Shown here in pieces: positions 47,001 to 59,400 of a DNA stretch of 64,000 nucleotides; positions within the stretch are counted from its first letter, which is position 1; the number at the start of each line of letters is the position of its first letter. The position numbers and the translations under genes are program-made. The notes below the pieces were generated by a model. The model made no database searches, was not told the DNA's origin, and saw only the letters and a program-made list of their open reading frames with translations. The DNA is from Lentinus brumalis (Eukaryota; Basidiomycota; Agaricomycetes; Polyporales; Polyporaceae): NCBI GenBank assembly GCA_001792895.1, contig MARA01000019.1:310001-374000 (forward strand). Reading direction: 5' to 3'.

Positions 47001-50000
47001 TAACATCACCATCACTTGCCCTCTCCGCCGATCGCGGACGTTCCAGCCCGGGTCAGAGACCTCCGAGTTCTTGACTGCGTTGGGACAAGTCGCCGCAGCG
47101 GGTCATAATGGTGTCGACTTTGATGCCCTGTATGGCAGCGCAGGCCCTTTCACCGGCAGCCTTCCGGAGTACCCTTTCGCGCCCAAGCACGTCCCATGGT
47201 ACATCCATACACCCGAAACTGTTCGGCAACGTCAGCCTCGCAACGGCCCTCTCAACTACCCCCAGCTTCGAGTCAACGTGAATACGCATCCCGAGCTCGC
47301 TGACCATGTCATCAAAGGAGAGCCTATTATGCCTGCATCTGGTTTCATTGAGATGGCAAGTGATCACGACTGTCTTGAGAAGTCTTGGCTCATGATGACC
47401 ATCGTTGCAGGCGCTCGAATTCGGTGCAGTGGAGCTCTACGACATTGAGTTTCATGGACTGCTTCCGCTGTCGTTAGAGCGTCCCGTTCCACTCCATGTT
47501 GAGCTGAACGGAACTCGATGGAGCATCTCTAGTGCCTCGGTGACGGATGCATCGCAGGCATGGCCCATGCAGGTGCGTCAGCATGCGTATATTGCTACCA
47601 TTCTGAAGTCATGCTCATGTCTGTGTAGTACAACCGACGTCATGCCACCGGATTCCTGTCGATGACTTCAACTCAGCAGGACATGCCTAAGCTGGACATC
47701 GACTCAATTCGCAGCTGTATGAAGCCCGTCAAGATGAACGGTATGACAGCTTGCTGCTGCTCCTCTTGATTTCGCCCATGACACGCGTCCGTCAGATTTA
47801 TATGCTGGGATGGCCCATTTCGCTCAGTATGGCCCGGCTTATCGACGTATACAAGAATGTTATACCGTCGTGAGTGCAGATGGTATCGTCGAGTCGCTCG
47901 TCAAGCTCCGTGGATGCGATGCCGACCTCCCCAAGTGAGTCCGTAGTGCAGGCCCGAACCTAATCTATTTCAGCTGAGCTTGTTCTTTTTAGTCTCGCCG
48001 ATTACCGCTTCCATCCGGCCATTCTTGATGCCGCAATCCATATCGTCGTGCACCCTATCATGACTGGGAATCACGATCGCGATCTCTACCACCTTCCTTC
48101 TAAGGTCGCGGCATTCCGGATGTGCTCTTCCGTCGAACAACAAGATCTTTCGAGCGGTCTGTACGCGCACGCAATCACCACTGGCTGGGCTCCAGGTGAG
48201 TATACCTTGTGCCAAGTGTTGGTTCAAGCGGGTCTCATATGTTTACGCAGACTGTATCTCATACAATATCACGATCACCGATGAGTCGGGAGAACCACTC
48301 TGTATGTTTGAGAGACTGGAAGTGGCGCAACACGGCTTCTCAAGGGCAACTGTGAAGCAACGTTACGACGTCGTTTATCAGCCCTCTGGTCTCGTTCTTC
48401 CCTCGCTGAGCGAAGACCCTCCTCTGCCGTTCGTCACTGCAGCTGTCCCCTCTCAGCAAAGTCACCACCATGGCCTCGAATTTCATGCCGTTGGCGCCGT
48501 TCCTATCTCGCCTTCAACGTCGTCTGGATCAGACTGGGACGACGCGACTCAGTCCACAGACGTGTCATCCAACCGCGGAGACAAAGGCCCTTCTCTCATC
48601 CTGGAATACGTCAGGGGCGAGGAGATGCGGCTCCAGGGCCCGATAGCATCTCTAGATCCTCGGGAGCACGCGTCACTTCTCTTCGTTGCCGAGGACGGTC
48701 TCAACGGTGACGCCGCTCTTGGTTTCACTCGGTCTCTTCGGAAGGAGTACCCAGCGTGGACTGTCCGAGTCGCCGTTTTTGATTCCTCGTGGACGCGCCA
48801 GCAACGCTTGTACGCCTCCGATGTCCTGCTCTGGCTTTCTGAAACTGAGCGGGAGATGAGGGTCGACAAGGACGGTGCTGTTCATGTGCCGCGCATCACG
48901 CTCGCATCTGCGCCTTCCGACCGTTTTCCCTTCGACCCTAAACTTCCTTGGGTGCTGCGCAATGGAGAAATTGCCCAAACGTATGCTCCACGATCCCTCG
49001 GAGATAGGCGTATCGTGCAAGTGTCCGCAGTCCATCCGCATGGCGGCCATGTCTGGGCGTTCTCAGGCACAGTTGAAGGCTCGTCCCACCAGGTTGTAGG
49101 CGTCACAGCCTCGCCAATTTCTAGCCATCTCGAGGTTCACGAGGGCTCGATTGCGGAGCTCCAAGATGATCTCTCAGGCTTAATCTTCAGTGGCCCATCT
49201 CTTCTCGCACCTACCGTCGCAGCACTCGTCATTGGTCCTAACGCGTTCTCGCAGCCCTCTCGTCTCCAAAACAAGCGAGCGCTGGTCTATGCCACGCCTT
49301 CCTCTTCCGATGGAGAGCTCGCTCATGAGATCCAGTTGGTGCTCAGTCGACTCGGTGTGGAGGTCTCCTCCCTCACGTCCTTGGACGACGTCGCGTTGAA
49401 CTCTCAATACGCGCGGAAGCCACACTTCATCTTGGCTGGCGCATGTGATCGGCACGACATGGCGGTCTTGCGGTCCCTGTTGCCTGACACGGGACACGCT
49501 CTCTTCTGGAACGACCCGGACGTCGGTATTGCGAAGATGCTTGCGGATGATCCTTGGATCGTTGGAGATGCGGTGCGCGCGGCGCTCGAGTACAGTCGTA
49601 GTCTGGCACTTCCAGCGATCACGTACACTCCGCTATTAGCCGCACTGGGAGACGTCAGTGCAGACGTGACCGCGCGGCCTCCGTCTCTGTTCGACCCGCA
49701 CAAGGCGTACCTGCTCGTCGGTGGCATTGGGAGTCTGGGGCTGCACATCGCTTTGTGGATGTATGACGTGAGTGTAACTAGTCGTTACAGCAGAGTTACA
49801 CTGACGAGAGGCGTAGCATGGGGCCAGGCACCTCATCTTGACGTCTCGTTCGGGACCTGAGAGCCTTCGGAGCCGAGGCGACTTCATTGGGAAGAGGATC
49901 CTCGACTACCTCAGCAGCCGCGACGACCTCGTCGTGCAGGCCTGCGCTGTCTCGGCGACGTCCGTCGAGCAACTCGAAGCCATCCTCAAAGCCTCGTCGG

Positions 50001-52383
50001 TGCCCCTCGGCGGTGCTATCATCCTTTCGGCCTTGCTCAACGATCGTCCCTTCGCGTCGCAGACGCAAGAGAACTTCGACAGCGTGTTCCCGCCCAAAGT
50101 CGATGCCTTCACCACCCTGACTCGTGCCGTCGATGTCGCGTCGCTCGACTTCTGCGTCACCTTCTCATCGATCTCGGGCATGTTCGGCAACCCGGGGCAG
50201 ACGAGCTATGCAGCGTATGTAGTGTCCAATGCTCTGGTGACTGATGTTGCTGACGAAGCTGTAGTGCGAACACCGCGCTCACGGGTGCGATACGGGGCTA
50301 TTCGAACGCTTTCTCCATCGTCTCGCCGATCATCCTGGACAGCCGGATTCTGACGTTGACAGACGACTCGTACAACACTCGGGTGCGGCACATGATTGAC
50401 TGGGGCATGACTGCTCGAGGTGAGTGCCACTCCGGGACGTTCAGAGCCCAAGAGTTGACAGATCGTCTTCAGAACTGTGCAGTTACATTGGAGACGGGAT
50501 TCGCAAGTTGCGCGAAGGCCCTGTCTGGCAGTACATCCCAGACTTCGACTGGCGCATCGTCCGCGACAACATGGGGCCTTCTCAGCTCTATGATCATCTC
50601 GTTCAGCATGAGGAGGAGGCGTCGACCGAGGATAGCGCGAGCGGCAAGCCATCTCTCGTGCAGATCGTCTGCAAGGTTCTCGATCTCCAGGAGGCCGACG
50701 TTACGCTTGACGTCCCTCTCACTTCATACGGTCTCGACTCGCTCTCCGCATCCTCACTGTCCTATGCCCTCCGCTCCCTTGTCTCCGTCTCCCAGCTCCA
50801 GCTCCTCGCTGATCTCACGATAGCCGACCTCCAAGCACGAATGGAGAGCGCCGAGTCCGAAGCCCTGGAACACGCGAGTGCACCTGCGCAAGATCCAACC
50901 GATCCTGCTTCCGAGCGAGAAGAATACGTCGCCAGTCACGTCCGCGAGATGCAGTCGCTGCTCGAGGAGCTCAGCGCGACCATCTCCCATCGGTCCCCGC
51001 CTGCTGATGCTCCACCGAAGAGGCAGTCGCAGGTCGTGCTCGTGACGGGCACGACAGGAAGTCTCGGCTCTCATATCCTCGCCGAGCTGCTTTCGACTTC
51101 GAGCTACGACAAGGTGATCGCATTGGTGCGACCTGGGCGACAGGGCTCCACGAGGGATCGACAACTCGGGGCATTCACGGAGAGGGGACTGGACACCGCA
51201 CTGCTCGATTCGTCGCGTTTTGTGCTCGTGGACTGTCCTTTGGAGGGAGAACACCTTGGTCTGGATCCGGTGGTGTACGAAGAGGTGCGAGACAGTGCTT
51301 CTCGTTTCGCTACATGAGTCTAACTTATGCACAGCTCCGAACATCTGTCTCTCACATCATCCACGTCGGTGAGTCTCGGCGTCCACCTCCCATACTCGTC
51401 CTGAAGGTGTTGACTTCTTTGCATAGGTTGGCTTGTCAACTTTGATCTCCCGCTCTCCTCGTTCAGAAGCACGCTTCTCGCTATGCGCGGCTTGTTGGAC
51501 CTTGCAAGCGAGGCGCTCGAGTTCGGTCCTGTGTCGTTGCTGTACGGCAGCAGCTCTGGGATCGTCAGGAGTGAGGCTTGTACTAAGTGTCACTACGCAT
51601 ACGCATACTCATGAATACTACAGATTACACGCACGCCTTTCCGCCCACAGAGCAGCTGCTTGAGGCCGGCATAGCAGTTGGGCAGGGTTACAGCGAGTCG
51701 AAGTGGGTTGCTGAACAACTGGTACAAGTCGCAGCAGAGCGTACCTCCGTACGAACTACCCTAGTCCGGATTGGGCAGCTATCCGGCGGTGTGAGCGGTG
51801 CATGGAACTCGTCCGAGTGGTTACCTGCCATGATCGCCGCAAGTTCTGTGCTTGGCAGTCTTCCCGGAGGACACGGGGTGCGTTTAACAGGCTGTTTGGT
51901 TATGAAGCCAACTGACGACGTGACTATTAGCCGGTAGCATGGCTCCCAGTCCCGACGGCCGCATCAGCAGTCGTCGACTTGATTGCGGCCCCTCATAGGA
52001 TTATTCACCTACGTCACCCGCACCCGGTTGCGTGGTCCGACATGATGGCACACTTCTCTCAAGTTCTGCATCTGCCTATCGTGGACTACCTGACATGGAT
52101 CTCCGACCTTTCCACAATCTTCGAACGTGTCGACGGTCCTCAGACAAAGCACGCCAAGACCGGCCTCAGTCTGCTCGACTTCTTCCAGTCTAGTTGCACG
52201 AGTGGAGACGCAGCGGGTGCTCCTGTTACGGAGAACAACGGACTATCTATTCTCATGGATATGGGTGAGAGCAGCATGTGTTGCTCTACTCTCCGCAACC
52301 CAGGACTCGAGCAATTACGCGTCGAAGATGTTCGGAAGTGGGTCGAATACTGGAGGCGCATCGGAGCTTTACCATCTCTCTGA
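44052..52383 (+). CDS. Reducing polyketide synthase with terminal reductase, PKS-1
   Basis: Iterative type I PKS of roughly 2,350 residues in about 20 exons, all joins in frame. KS (44.05-45.8 kb): active Cys in DTACSSSL at 44730, His in ELHATG and in [11 protein letters not shown] (46.0-47.1 kb): FVFSGQGTQ and GHSAGE at 46375. DH (47.2-48.4 kb): [10 protein letters not shown] with His at 47305, and [12 protein letters not shown] 48.9-49.6 kb region resembles an enoylreductase fold but lacks a glycine-rich NADPH loop, so it is probably inactive. KR (49.7-50.35 kb): LVGGIGSLG and Tyr in GQTSYAAANTAL. ACP (50.6-50.85 kb): phosphopantetheine Ser in YGLDSLSA at 50739. Terminal thioester reductase (51.03-52.38 kb): [11 protein letters not shown] and YSESK. 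No methyltransferase seen. Reductive release to aldehyde or alcohol is inferred from the family. Confidence 0.93.
49980..51560 (+). repeat. PKS-1 arm of an inverted near-identical tract (partner 62400-64000)
   Basis: This stretch of PKS-1, from within KR through the ACP to the middle of the reductase, matches PKS-2 in reverse orientation with only scattered base differences, including the intron that begins just after 51373. Similarity ends abruptly at the intron after SSSGIVR (about 51560). The other end of the tract lies beyond the window. Confidence 0.9.
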
Positions 52384-52927
52384 AAGAAGTAATTACCCTC
52401 ACCACCGACTGTAACATGTACCAGTAATATCAGAGGGTATATGGTCTGGAACGTGCTGTACCACAACGAAACCAGACTCTGCGGCCACCGGCCCTTTTCG
52501 AGATGAGCAAACACGATCGCGATCAATCATTGCACGCCGGCCGAACACCTGGTCTTGCTATCCCACTTTTACTTGCAGGGCATGGTCCAGAACGACATAA
52601 GACAGCGCTGAGCGGGCAGGGCTTTCAAACGAAGCCTCCTTCTCAACGGTCCATTGATGCCCTCAGTGCGTCGCCATCTGGCTGTTGTCAACTTCATTGT
52701 TCGAGGTGGACCAACGCTGGCACACGATCTTCCAGGTGCCGTCCCATACACGAAGATCTAGTTCACAGGGTTCTCGAGGAGATCTCGCACTAACGCACAT
52801 AAGTGAGGCACGTTCTAGCCTTCGAATTCACACAGCACATCCTATCACGGCGCACAAGGATAGAAATTGAGTACTTGTCGAGAACACCTGTCTGCGGGTA
52901 TGTTTCGTCGCCGATCCTGAGATAGTC
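52384..52927. other. 3' spacer between convergent PKS-1 and GMC genes
   Basis: About 545 bases between convergent stop codons. Only 3' UTR-type sequence is expected; no gene seen. Confidence 0.45.
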
Positions 52928-55922
52928 TTACAGGCCGTGATCGAGCTTGATGATGTCGGCCGCTGAGGCAGGGGGTGAATAAGAGAGAGATAGGCCAGTA
53001 GAAACGAGTTCACGAACCTTGTTCCGCAATCGCGTACGTAATAGCTGGGCCTCCGAGTCAGCGATCTTGACCAAGCTCGATGTGGAACTATCGATCTCAC
53101 CTTGAGTATGCGCCGCGGTCAGCAGAGGCAAGGTGGACAGGTCTGCGACCCGGATATTCTTCGTGCCGTACACCTGAGTTCATAGCTCAGGACCAGGGTC
53201 CTAGACCACTCGCCAGACCATTGTACGATACCTTGAGGTTAGGGTCAACAACACCTCCCTTCTCCTTGGGTAACATTGAACAAGTTCCGCACGCGTCTAC
53301 GCAACATACGCTATCAGGCTACGTCGTCGACAAATTGGAATGGAACGGTGCTTACGCCAGGTCGTCGAAACGCAGTTCCGTACATGTTCTGGGTTTGAAG
53401 GCGGTAAGACGCCCCGATCGTCGGAAAGAAGAGGTGCACACTTACCTCGCAGTTCTTCTCCGTTCACTTCCGGGCCAGGAAGAAGCTCGCCTTGACCGTA
53501 CGTCTGCCACTCGCTGGTGGCCATAGCCTTCCGGACGAACTTGAACGAGTCAACGAGAAGCTCAAAATCTATATCTTCTCCGAGATAGTTGGGATCGATG
53601 AGAGGCTGGTCCTTCGGATCGTTTGAGCCCGTATGCTAACCATGCGGCCGTGTCAGAAGGAGGATCGCATAAGTCAGCACCATACTCACGATTGTTCCGC
53701 GTGAGAAAGGATGGCCGAGGACTGGAAAAATGCCAGCCAAGGGCTTCGGAGGTCCTGCCACGGGACATCAGCGAAAAAGCTTATGGTTCTCACCATATTC
53801 CAGTGGTCTCACCCGTCGGATGAATGTTCACGGGGAAGATGACGAGTTCCATGTCAGGGATGTTTCGGTCCTTGAGCGCCCTCAATTGGTGCTCGTATTG
53901 AGCCTTCAAGCCAGCTGGCATCATTTCATCCTCGGATGCGAGCTTGCGCTCAATTGTTTCGGCAAGGGCATCAACTCGTTCGGAAATCACTTGTGCGGGC
54001 AGGAATGTGACACCGCTGGAGGCCAAAGCGATAGTGCTGCCGTCATTACCACTAGAGAACCGCGCGGCTCAGAGCTTCCGCAACGATATGAAAGGCTACG
54101 AGTGACTCACTATAGTTTGCCCAGCTTTGCTTGAACTTCCGGTAGTCGGATTGTATCGCTGGTAACAAAGTCGTGCCCTTCTTTCATTGCTGTCATAACA
54201 ATGAGCCGACGATCTCACAAAGAATGACATGAACTTACAGACAACAGAACCAGTGAATATGACATGATCTTGAAGATTCATCCCGACTGACGGGAGGTCT
54301 AGCTGCACAGGAATACCAAGGGGTTCGAGGACATTCTTGTCACCGATGCCGCTGAGCTCAAGTACATGCGGAGACTTGATCGTTCTGTTGGGCACTTCAG
54401 GCACAGCAAGGATGTCAATACTTACGACCGGCACATACCCAGCACAAAGGAGAGCTTCTCGGGACACGTTGACAGTGTGTATCTTCCCATCATGTTCAAA
54501 TTCAACGCCCGTCGCCACTACCTCGCCTTTGATCTTTGTCAGAAGGCGACGGACATACGCGCCTGTAAGGACCGCAAGGTTCGGTCGGGAAAGAGCTGGA
54601 ACGAGATAGCCCTGGTCGGACTCAGCGATCGTATGGCGGAGAAGAGGGCGTCGATGCTCACGCTGGCAGCAGTGCTGCGATCTCCCGTTCTCCCGTCGAT
54701 GGTTGACATTGACTTGAATGTTCCGTAGAGCTGGTTCTGGGTAAGCACACTGAACGGGATGCGTATGCATACTGTTGCAACGCACGTTACCGCCGGTCTA
54801 GATACTCATACGTTAGTCCCTGAGCCATTTACAAGCTACATCGCGCCCAACGATTCGCACTCACCCCGTCGTCGTTTATCGGCACACCGAGGGCTTCCAA
54901 GGACTACTCAAGTCAGAGCCGTCTAATAAACATAGTGACGCGACGCTACGTGCCTTCTGGAAGACAGGTTCAATCCCTGATACCGTTCTCGCGAAGGAGA
55001 CGGGAACGGGGCCTAACAGTCAACGTCCTCAGTGATCAGAATCGAGCGGAAGCTCTGCTGACACATACCAGAAGTTCCAACGGACGTCTCCTTGTATGTT
55101 TCTGAGTACTGAGGGAAATTACTTCCTGGGGTCCTGGTATATCTGCGCGGATGCTGAGTGGGTACTCTCTGCGCTGCTAGTAAGAGGCACACACATCTCA
55201 GAGCGTTTAGACGCTTCGAAGAACCGCTCCCAGTTCCATCCCGGATTTCCCAGATTCTCTATCGCTGTACACGAAGTCAGAGATCAATTGATAACTCGCG
55301 ACTGACAGCCGATCACCTTCTAGTTCTTCGCGGTGTGGTTTGATCCAAAAGAGGAAATTCGTACAGGAGCTTCCTCCTAGCCCTTTACCTCTACGTAGCG
55401 GCTCTTAATGTTGGACTCCAAACTGGAGGAGAATGGCGTACCGGGTCCAGAAAAAGCTCTCGTGTTGAAGTCCGTCTGGGGTTGTCACGCCATTCTTCGC
55501 ATGCTTCTGTGGAGTCGTACGAAATACCCAGTCGTACTCCGGGTTGAACATCTGCTTCATCCACCCATCCGGAACGGCTACCAGTGCTTCGTGAGCAACA
55601 GAACAAGTGACATTAAGTTGGATGATGTAGACATACTGATCAGGGGATCATCGAAGTGTGCGTTGCCTGCCTCCAGCAAGGCTACCGTCACGCCCGGATT
55701 CTCAGACAACCTAGATGCAAGGACGCAGCCGGCGACCTATGTTAGAGTAGGAGGTCAGCATACTGGCCAGCCGTATCGAGAGGGCGGTCCTGCTCTTACA
55801 CCTCCGCCTACCGAAGGTGTGTCAGTGTTCGTACAGAGTGGGACAGGCCAAAACACACCTATCACAACGAAATCAAAGGTTTTTCCGGAGACTTCCTCGA
55901 TGCTCGCGATCTTGTTAGCCAT
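52928..55922 (-). CDS. GMC oxidoreductase next to PKS-1
   Basis: FAD-dependent glucose-methanol-choline enzyme on the reverse strand, with more than a dozen introns, all joinable in frame. Start MANKIASIEEVSGKTFDFVV, then the FAD loop IGGGVAGCVLASRLSENPG, NPEYDWVFRTTPQKHA, first GMC signature GKGLGGSSCTNFLFW, LGNPGWNWERFF, TIDGRTGDRSTAAS, RPNLAVLTGAYVRRLLT, second signature TIKSPHVLELSGIG, and LPSVGMNLQDHV. The C-terminal catalytic-His segment TTWHACGTCSMLPKEKGGV needs an intron placed inside the His codon (about 53300-53360). VYGTKNIRVADLSTLPLL and AITYAIAEQAADIIKLDHGL, stop at 52928, follow. It converges on PKS-1 with 545 bases between. A role in oxidising the PKS product is inferred from position. 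Confidence 0.85.
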
Positions 55923-56440
55923 CTTTCAGTCCTTTGTGCTAGATGTGCAACGAAGAGAGGTCAGCTCGAATTCGGCCGACGCAGAGAACTGGCACTTACC
56001 GAGAGGAGGAGGAGGAGAGACACTCGGCGTAAGTAACTCGAGAAATCCGCGTGTGAGCGCATTTATACGCTAGTCTCTGGCGGTTGCGCGCAACGACAGC
56101 CCATGATGCATGCAGCATCATCATGATCATAACACACGATGGCTGATTACCGCGGGTCACCGCCCTTTCGCCGCCTACTTTCAGTATCACTAAAGTTCAA
56201 CGGAAGACTTAGACGGGAACCAGATATCCCCGATCAGCTCTTTCTTTCATGAGTATCAGGCGAGCGACTGACTGTTATTGCATTGTTGTATGTAGGGCCC
56301 AGGCAGTGGACGAACGAAAGACATGCTAGTGAGCGCTGCGTGTCCGAGCAGCCCGGAGCGCCTTGGCGCTTAGACAAGCCGGGCCACGCGGAAGTCCGTC
56401 CTCCCTCGGCCCCGTCTCAACATTGTCATTGTCATTGATA
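55923..56440. other. Spacer between GMC gene and hAT element
   Basis: About 520 bases holding the GMC promoter. No gene or repeat recognised. Confidence 0.4.
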
Positions 56441-59400
56441 GTGTTGCCGCAAGCTAAGCCGCTTGCCTTGCAAGTTGGCCAGCTTGTGATCGGCTTGGTG
56501 CCCAAGCTCCGACAAGCCAGCGGGCAAGCTCGGCTTGCCGCCCTTTCCGTATATGGAATGCGTAGGCGCGGGGAGACCGGGGAGACGAGATGGGAGAGCG
56601 GGACATACTGTATGGGCCCTCCGGGGCCAGATGTTGTATGGTAACTACTGGAATACATTGCTCTACTCGTTCTGCAAGAGCTCCTCGAGCTCCGAGATCT
56701 TTCCCGCCTTCAGCAACTCCTGGACAGCGGTATCAGTCACCTTGCCCTCTATGACATAGTCCACCTCCTGCGCAACCAAGGACGATGTGAAGGAAAGTCG
56801 CTCCTGCTTGAAGGAGTACTTCAAGATCTGTAGCTCCGAGAGGAGCTCCGGTGACATCTTGGTACGTCGGTCAGTTATTGTCTGCTTGCTTGAGGAGAAG
56901 ACTTCTTCGGATGGGACAGCGGAAGCCTGGGCGGGAAGAATATCTAACGCGGCACAGAAGAGAAGTGGGAAGGAGTTCTCGCGATGCTGAAAAATAATAT
57001 CATGGGTCATAAGCAGAGAGTCGGAAGGGAGCTGATTGATGACTTACCTCCCAATGAAGGATCAAGTCAAGGGATTGACCCTCCTCGGAGTCCTCGTCAA
57101 TGGTCCCTTCGGCGATGTACCGCCCAAACTCGTGCTCAGCTGCAGCACGGTCCGAGCGCAGAGCGGCGGCTTCACGGTGTCGTATGTCTGCCGAAGACAC
57201 GTGGGTCCTCGGAGATGGAGGAACTTCGGAGTTCGGGGTCAATGATGCATCAGGCAGGGTGCCGGGAGGAGTGAGCTCGAAGTCCAACCCGGACATTGAG
57301 GTTGCACGGCGAGGCATAGTGCTCAAGCTGCGGAGAAGGGATGCGCCTTTCCGCAGTGCCCCGGATGCCGCACTAGCTGCTGAGGTGGGGGTACTGTACA
57401 TAGGAGGGCAAGTGCCATGGGTCGGGCCAGACATGGACCTCGAGATGATTGGGGGAGCCCGGGGTTGCAGCGCTGCCGCCGCATGACGACGATGCGTGGC
57501 AAACGATGTCATCTGTATGGTGCGTTAGATAGAAGCGTATAAACTACGGCCCCGGAGCTGCGACATACCAGTTCAAGCATCCACTTCTTTGCCGCGGCTG
57601 CATCAACAGGGGACCAGTACTTCTCCATCCATTCAAGCTTGAATAACGGATTCATGACTGTTAAGATGTGTGTGAGCTAAGTGGGTTATACGAAGTAGAA
57701 GGTCCAGATGACGCACCCATGGCAAGAGCGTATATGCGGGTCTTGCGCGCGAGGTTGACGTACTTCTCAAGAAGCTCGATGCCAGCTTGGATATGTTCCG
57801 CCATTTCTGGTATCGTGGTCTTCAGCTGGGCCCATGCCTGCATCGTATATTCGAAGACAGGGAGTGCCATGGAAATCGTGGGCGTGCGAGATGAAGATAG
57901 AAGTTCCTGGGCGGCATGTGGTACCATGAGAACCTGATGGATGTCCGTGAGAACCCGTAGTTGCATGGCCGTCAGTGCATGGTCAGCGAGATCTTGATGG
58001 TCTTCACTCTGAAGGAACGTTCGTATAGCCTGGTAATAAGTCAGTATGTACGTCGAGATAACCATAGATGTACATAGGACATACAGGGTAGAGTGATAAG
58101 GTGCGGCCGACCATCAGGTGAGTGGAGGACCATCGAGTATCGCAATCACGGAGCAGTTGTCGCTCGGCAATCAGGATCCCGACTCCCCAGATGCTGCCTT
58201 TGTTTCCCTCGACAATAGTACGTTTACGTTGGAGATCTTCGCGCCGGGTGCCCGACTTGCGACAAACTCCAACGAGGTCGCGAACGGACTTGATGGGGTC
58301 CGAGGCAAGAGCACCAGAGTAGGCATAAATATACTGCTGCGGGACACCTCGGTTTCTCAGCTCGGACTGGACCTCGAGCGGTATGACCGGCCTCTCTTTG
58401 ATGCTCTTGAGGACAGCTTTGACAGAGCGGTTGATTGTGTGAGGGAAGCATCTGTTCAGGACAAACCGGTGTCCGTCTAATCGGCATACACCCTGATGCT
58501 GCTGGACATCTCACGTACCTGACACGGTTACCCTTGGCATCGAAGACGACATCGTGCGCTTCAAAATGGTCCTCGAGTCCCTCCATTTTGGTGTCGTTGT
58601 TCGAGGCGTTGTCCATAGTGATCGTACCAACCTGATCATTTATACGTCAGTGGCCTCGAGTGTGCAAAGACGATCTGAATAACTAACCTTCTTTTCAATG
58701 CCTTCCTCTTGAAGGGTCTTGAAGAACGCCTCGGCAAGATTGCTGCCCTTGTGGTGTCCTTCCAGATGCCTGAATGCCAGGAGCCGTGTCTTAAGAGTCA
58801 GACGCCGATGCTCGGGGTCCCGGACGAAGTAATGGGCCGTCACCGCCATGAACGAGCGGAGAACTGGGTCCGTCCAGAGGTCCGTTGTGAACGAGACCCG
58901 ACCCAAAGCATACTTCTATAGAGAGCGGTAAGCTAACGTCAATATTATGGGGCGGATGACATACCTGGAGCTCTTGCCGCAACTCCTTCTGGTAGGCCTT
59001 GAAGTGTGTTGTGATCAGCTCCCGAAGCTTCGTGCGATGAGGGATGTCGTCATCGGTCAGATGCCCAGCATCATAGAGCAAGAGCTCCCGAAACTCTGCG
59101 CACTCGAGACAGTTCAGCGACTGAAACAGGCAATGACGCGTCAGCAACCAAGACTATTGATTCAGCGAGACCGCGAGAGTGAGCGTAATACCTGATCATC
59201 AACAACAACCCAGCGCACGAGGAGCCAGTCGAAGCGGTCCTGTGAGAACGGCTCTTTGGAGCCCCCACTGGCGGAGCCCGCTTGGCGATTGTCATGCCGC
59301 TTCAGCCCGAGCGTGTCCACGGCCCTCTGGTAAACCTCGGGTGGAACTTCTCCAGATGCGCTCGAACAGTGCTTGTGATACCATTGTTGTTCCTCCATGT

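Noticed and set aside
53280..53360. Loss of the catalytic His in the GMC gene next to PKS-1
   Set aside because: A GT-AG intron placed inside the codon restores HACGTCSM, so the gene reads as intact there.
54610..54670. Frameshift in the PKS-adjacent GMC gene between RSTAAS and YLVPALSRP
   Set aside because: A canonical intron (GTGAGC...CCAG) between the two blocks explains the change of frame.
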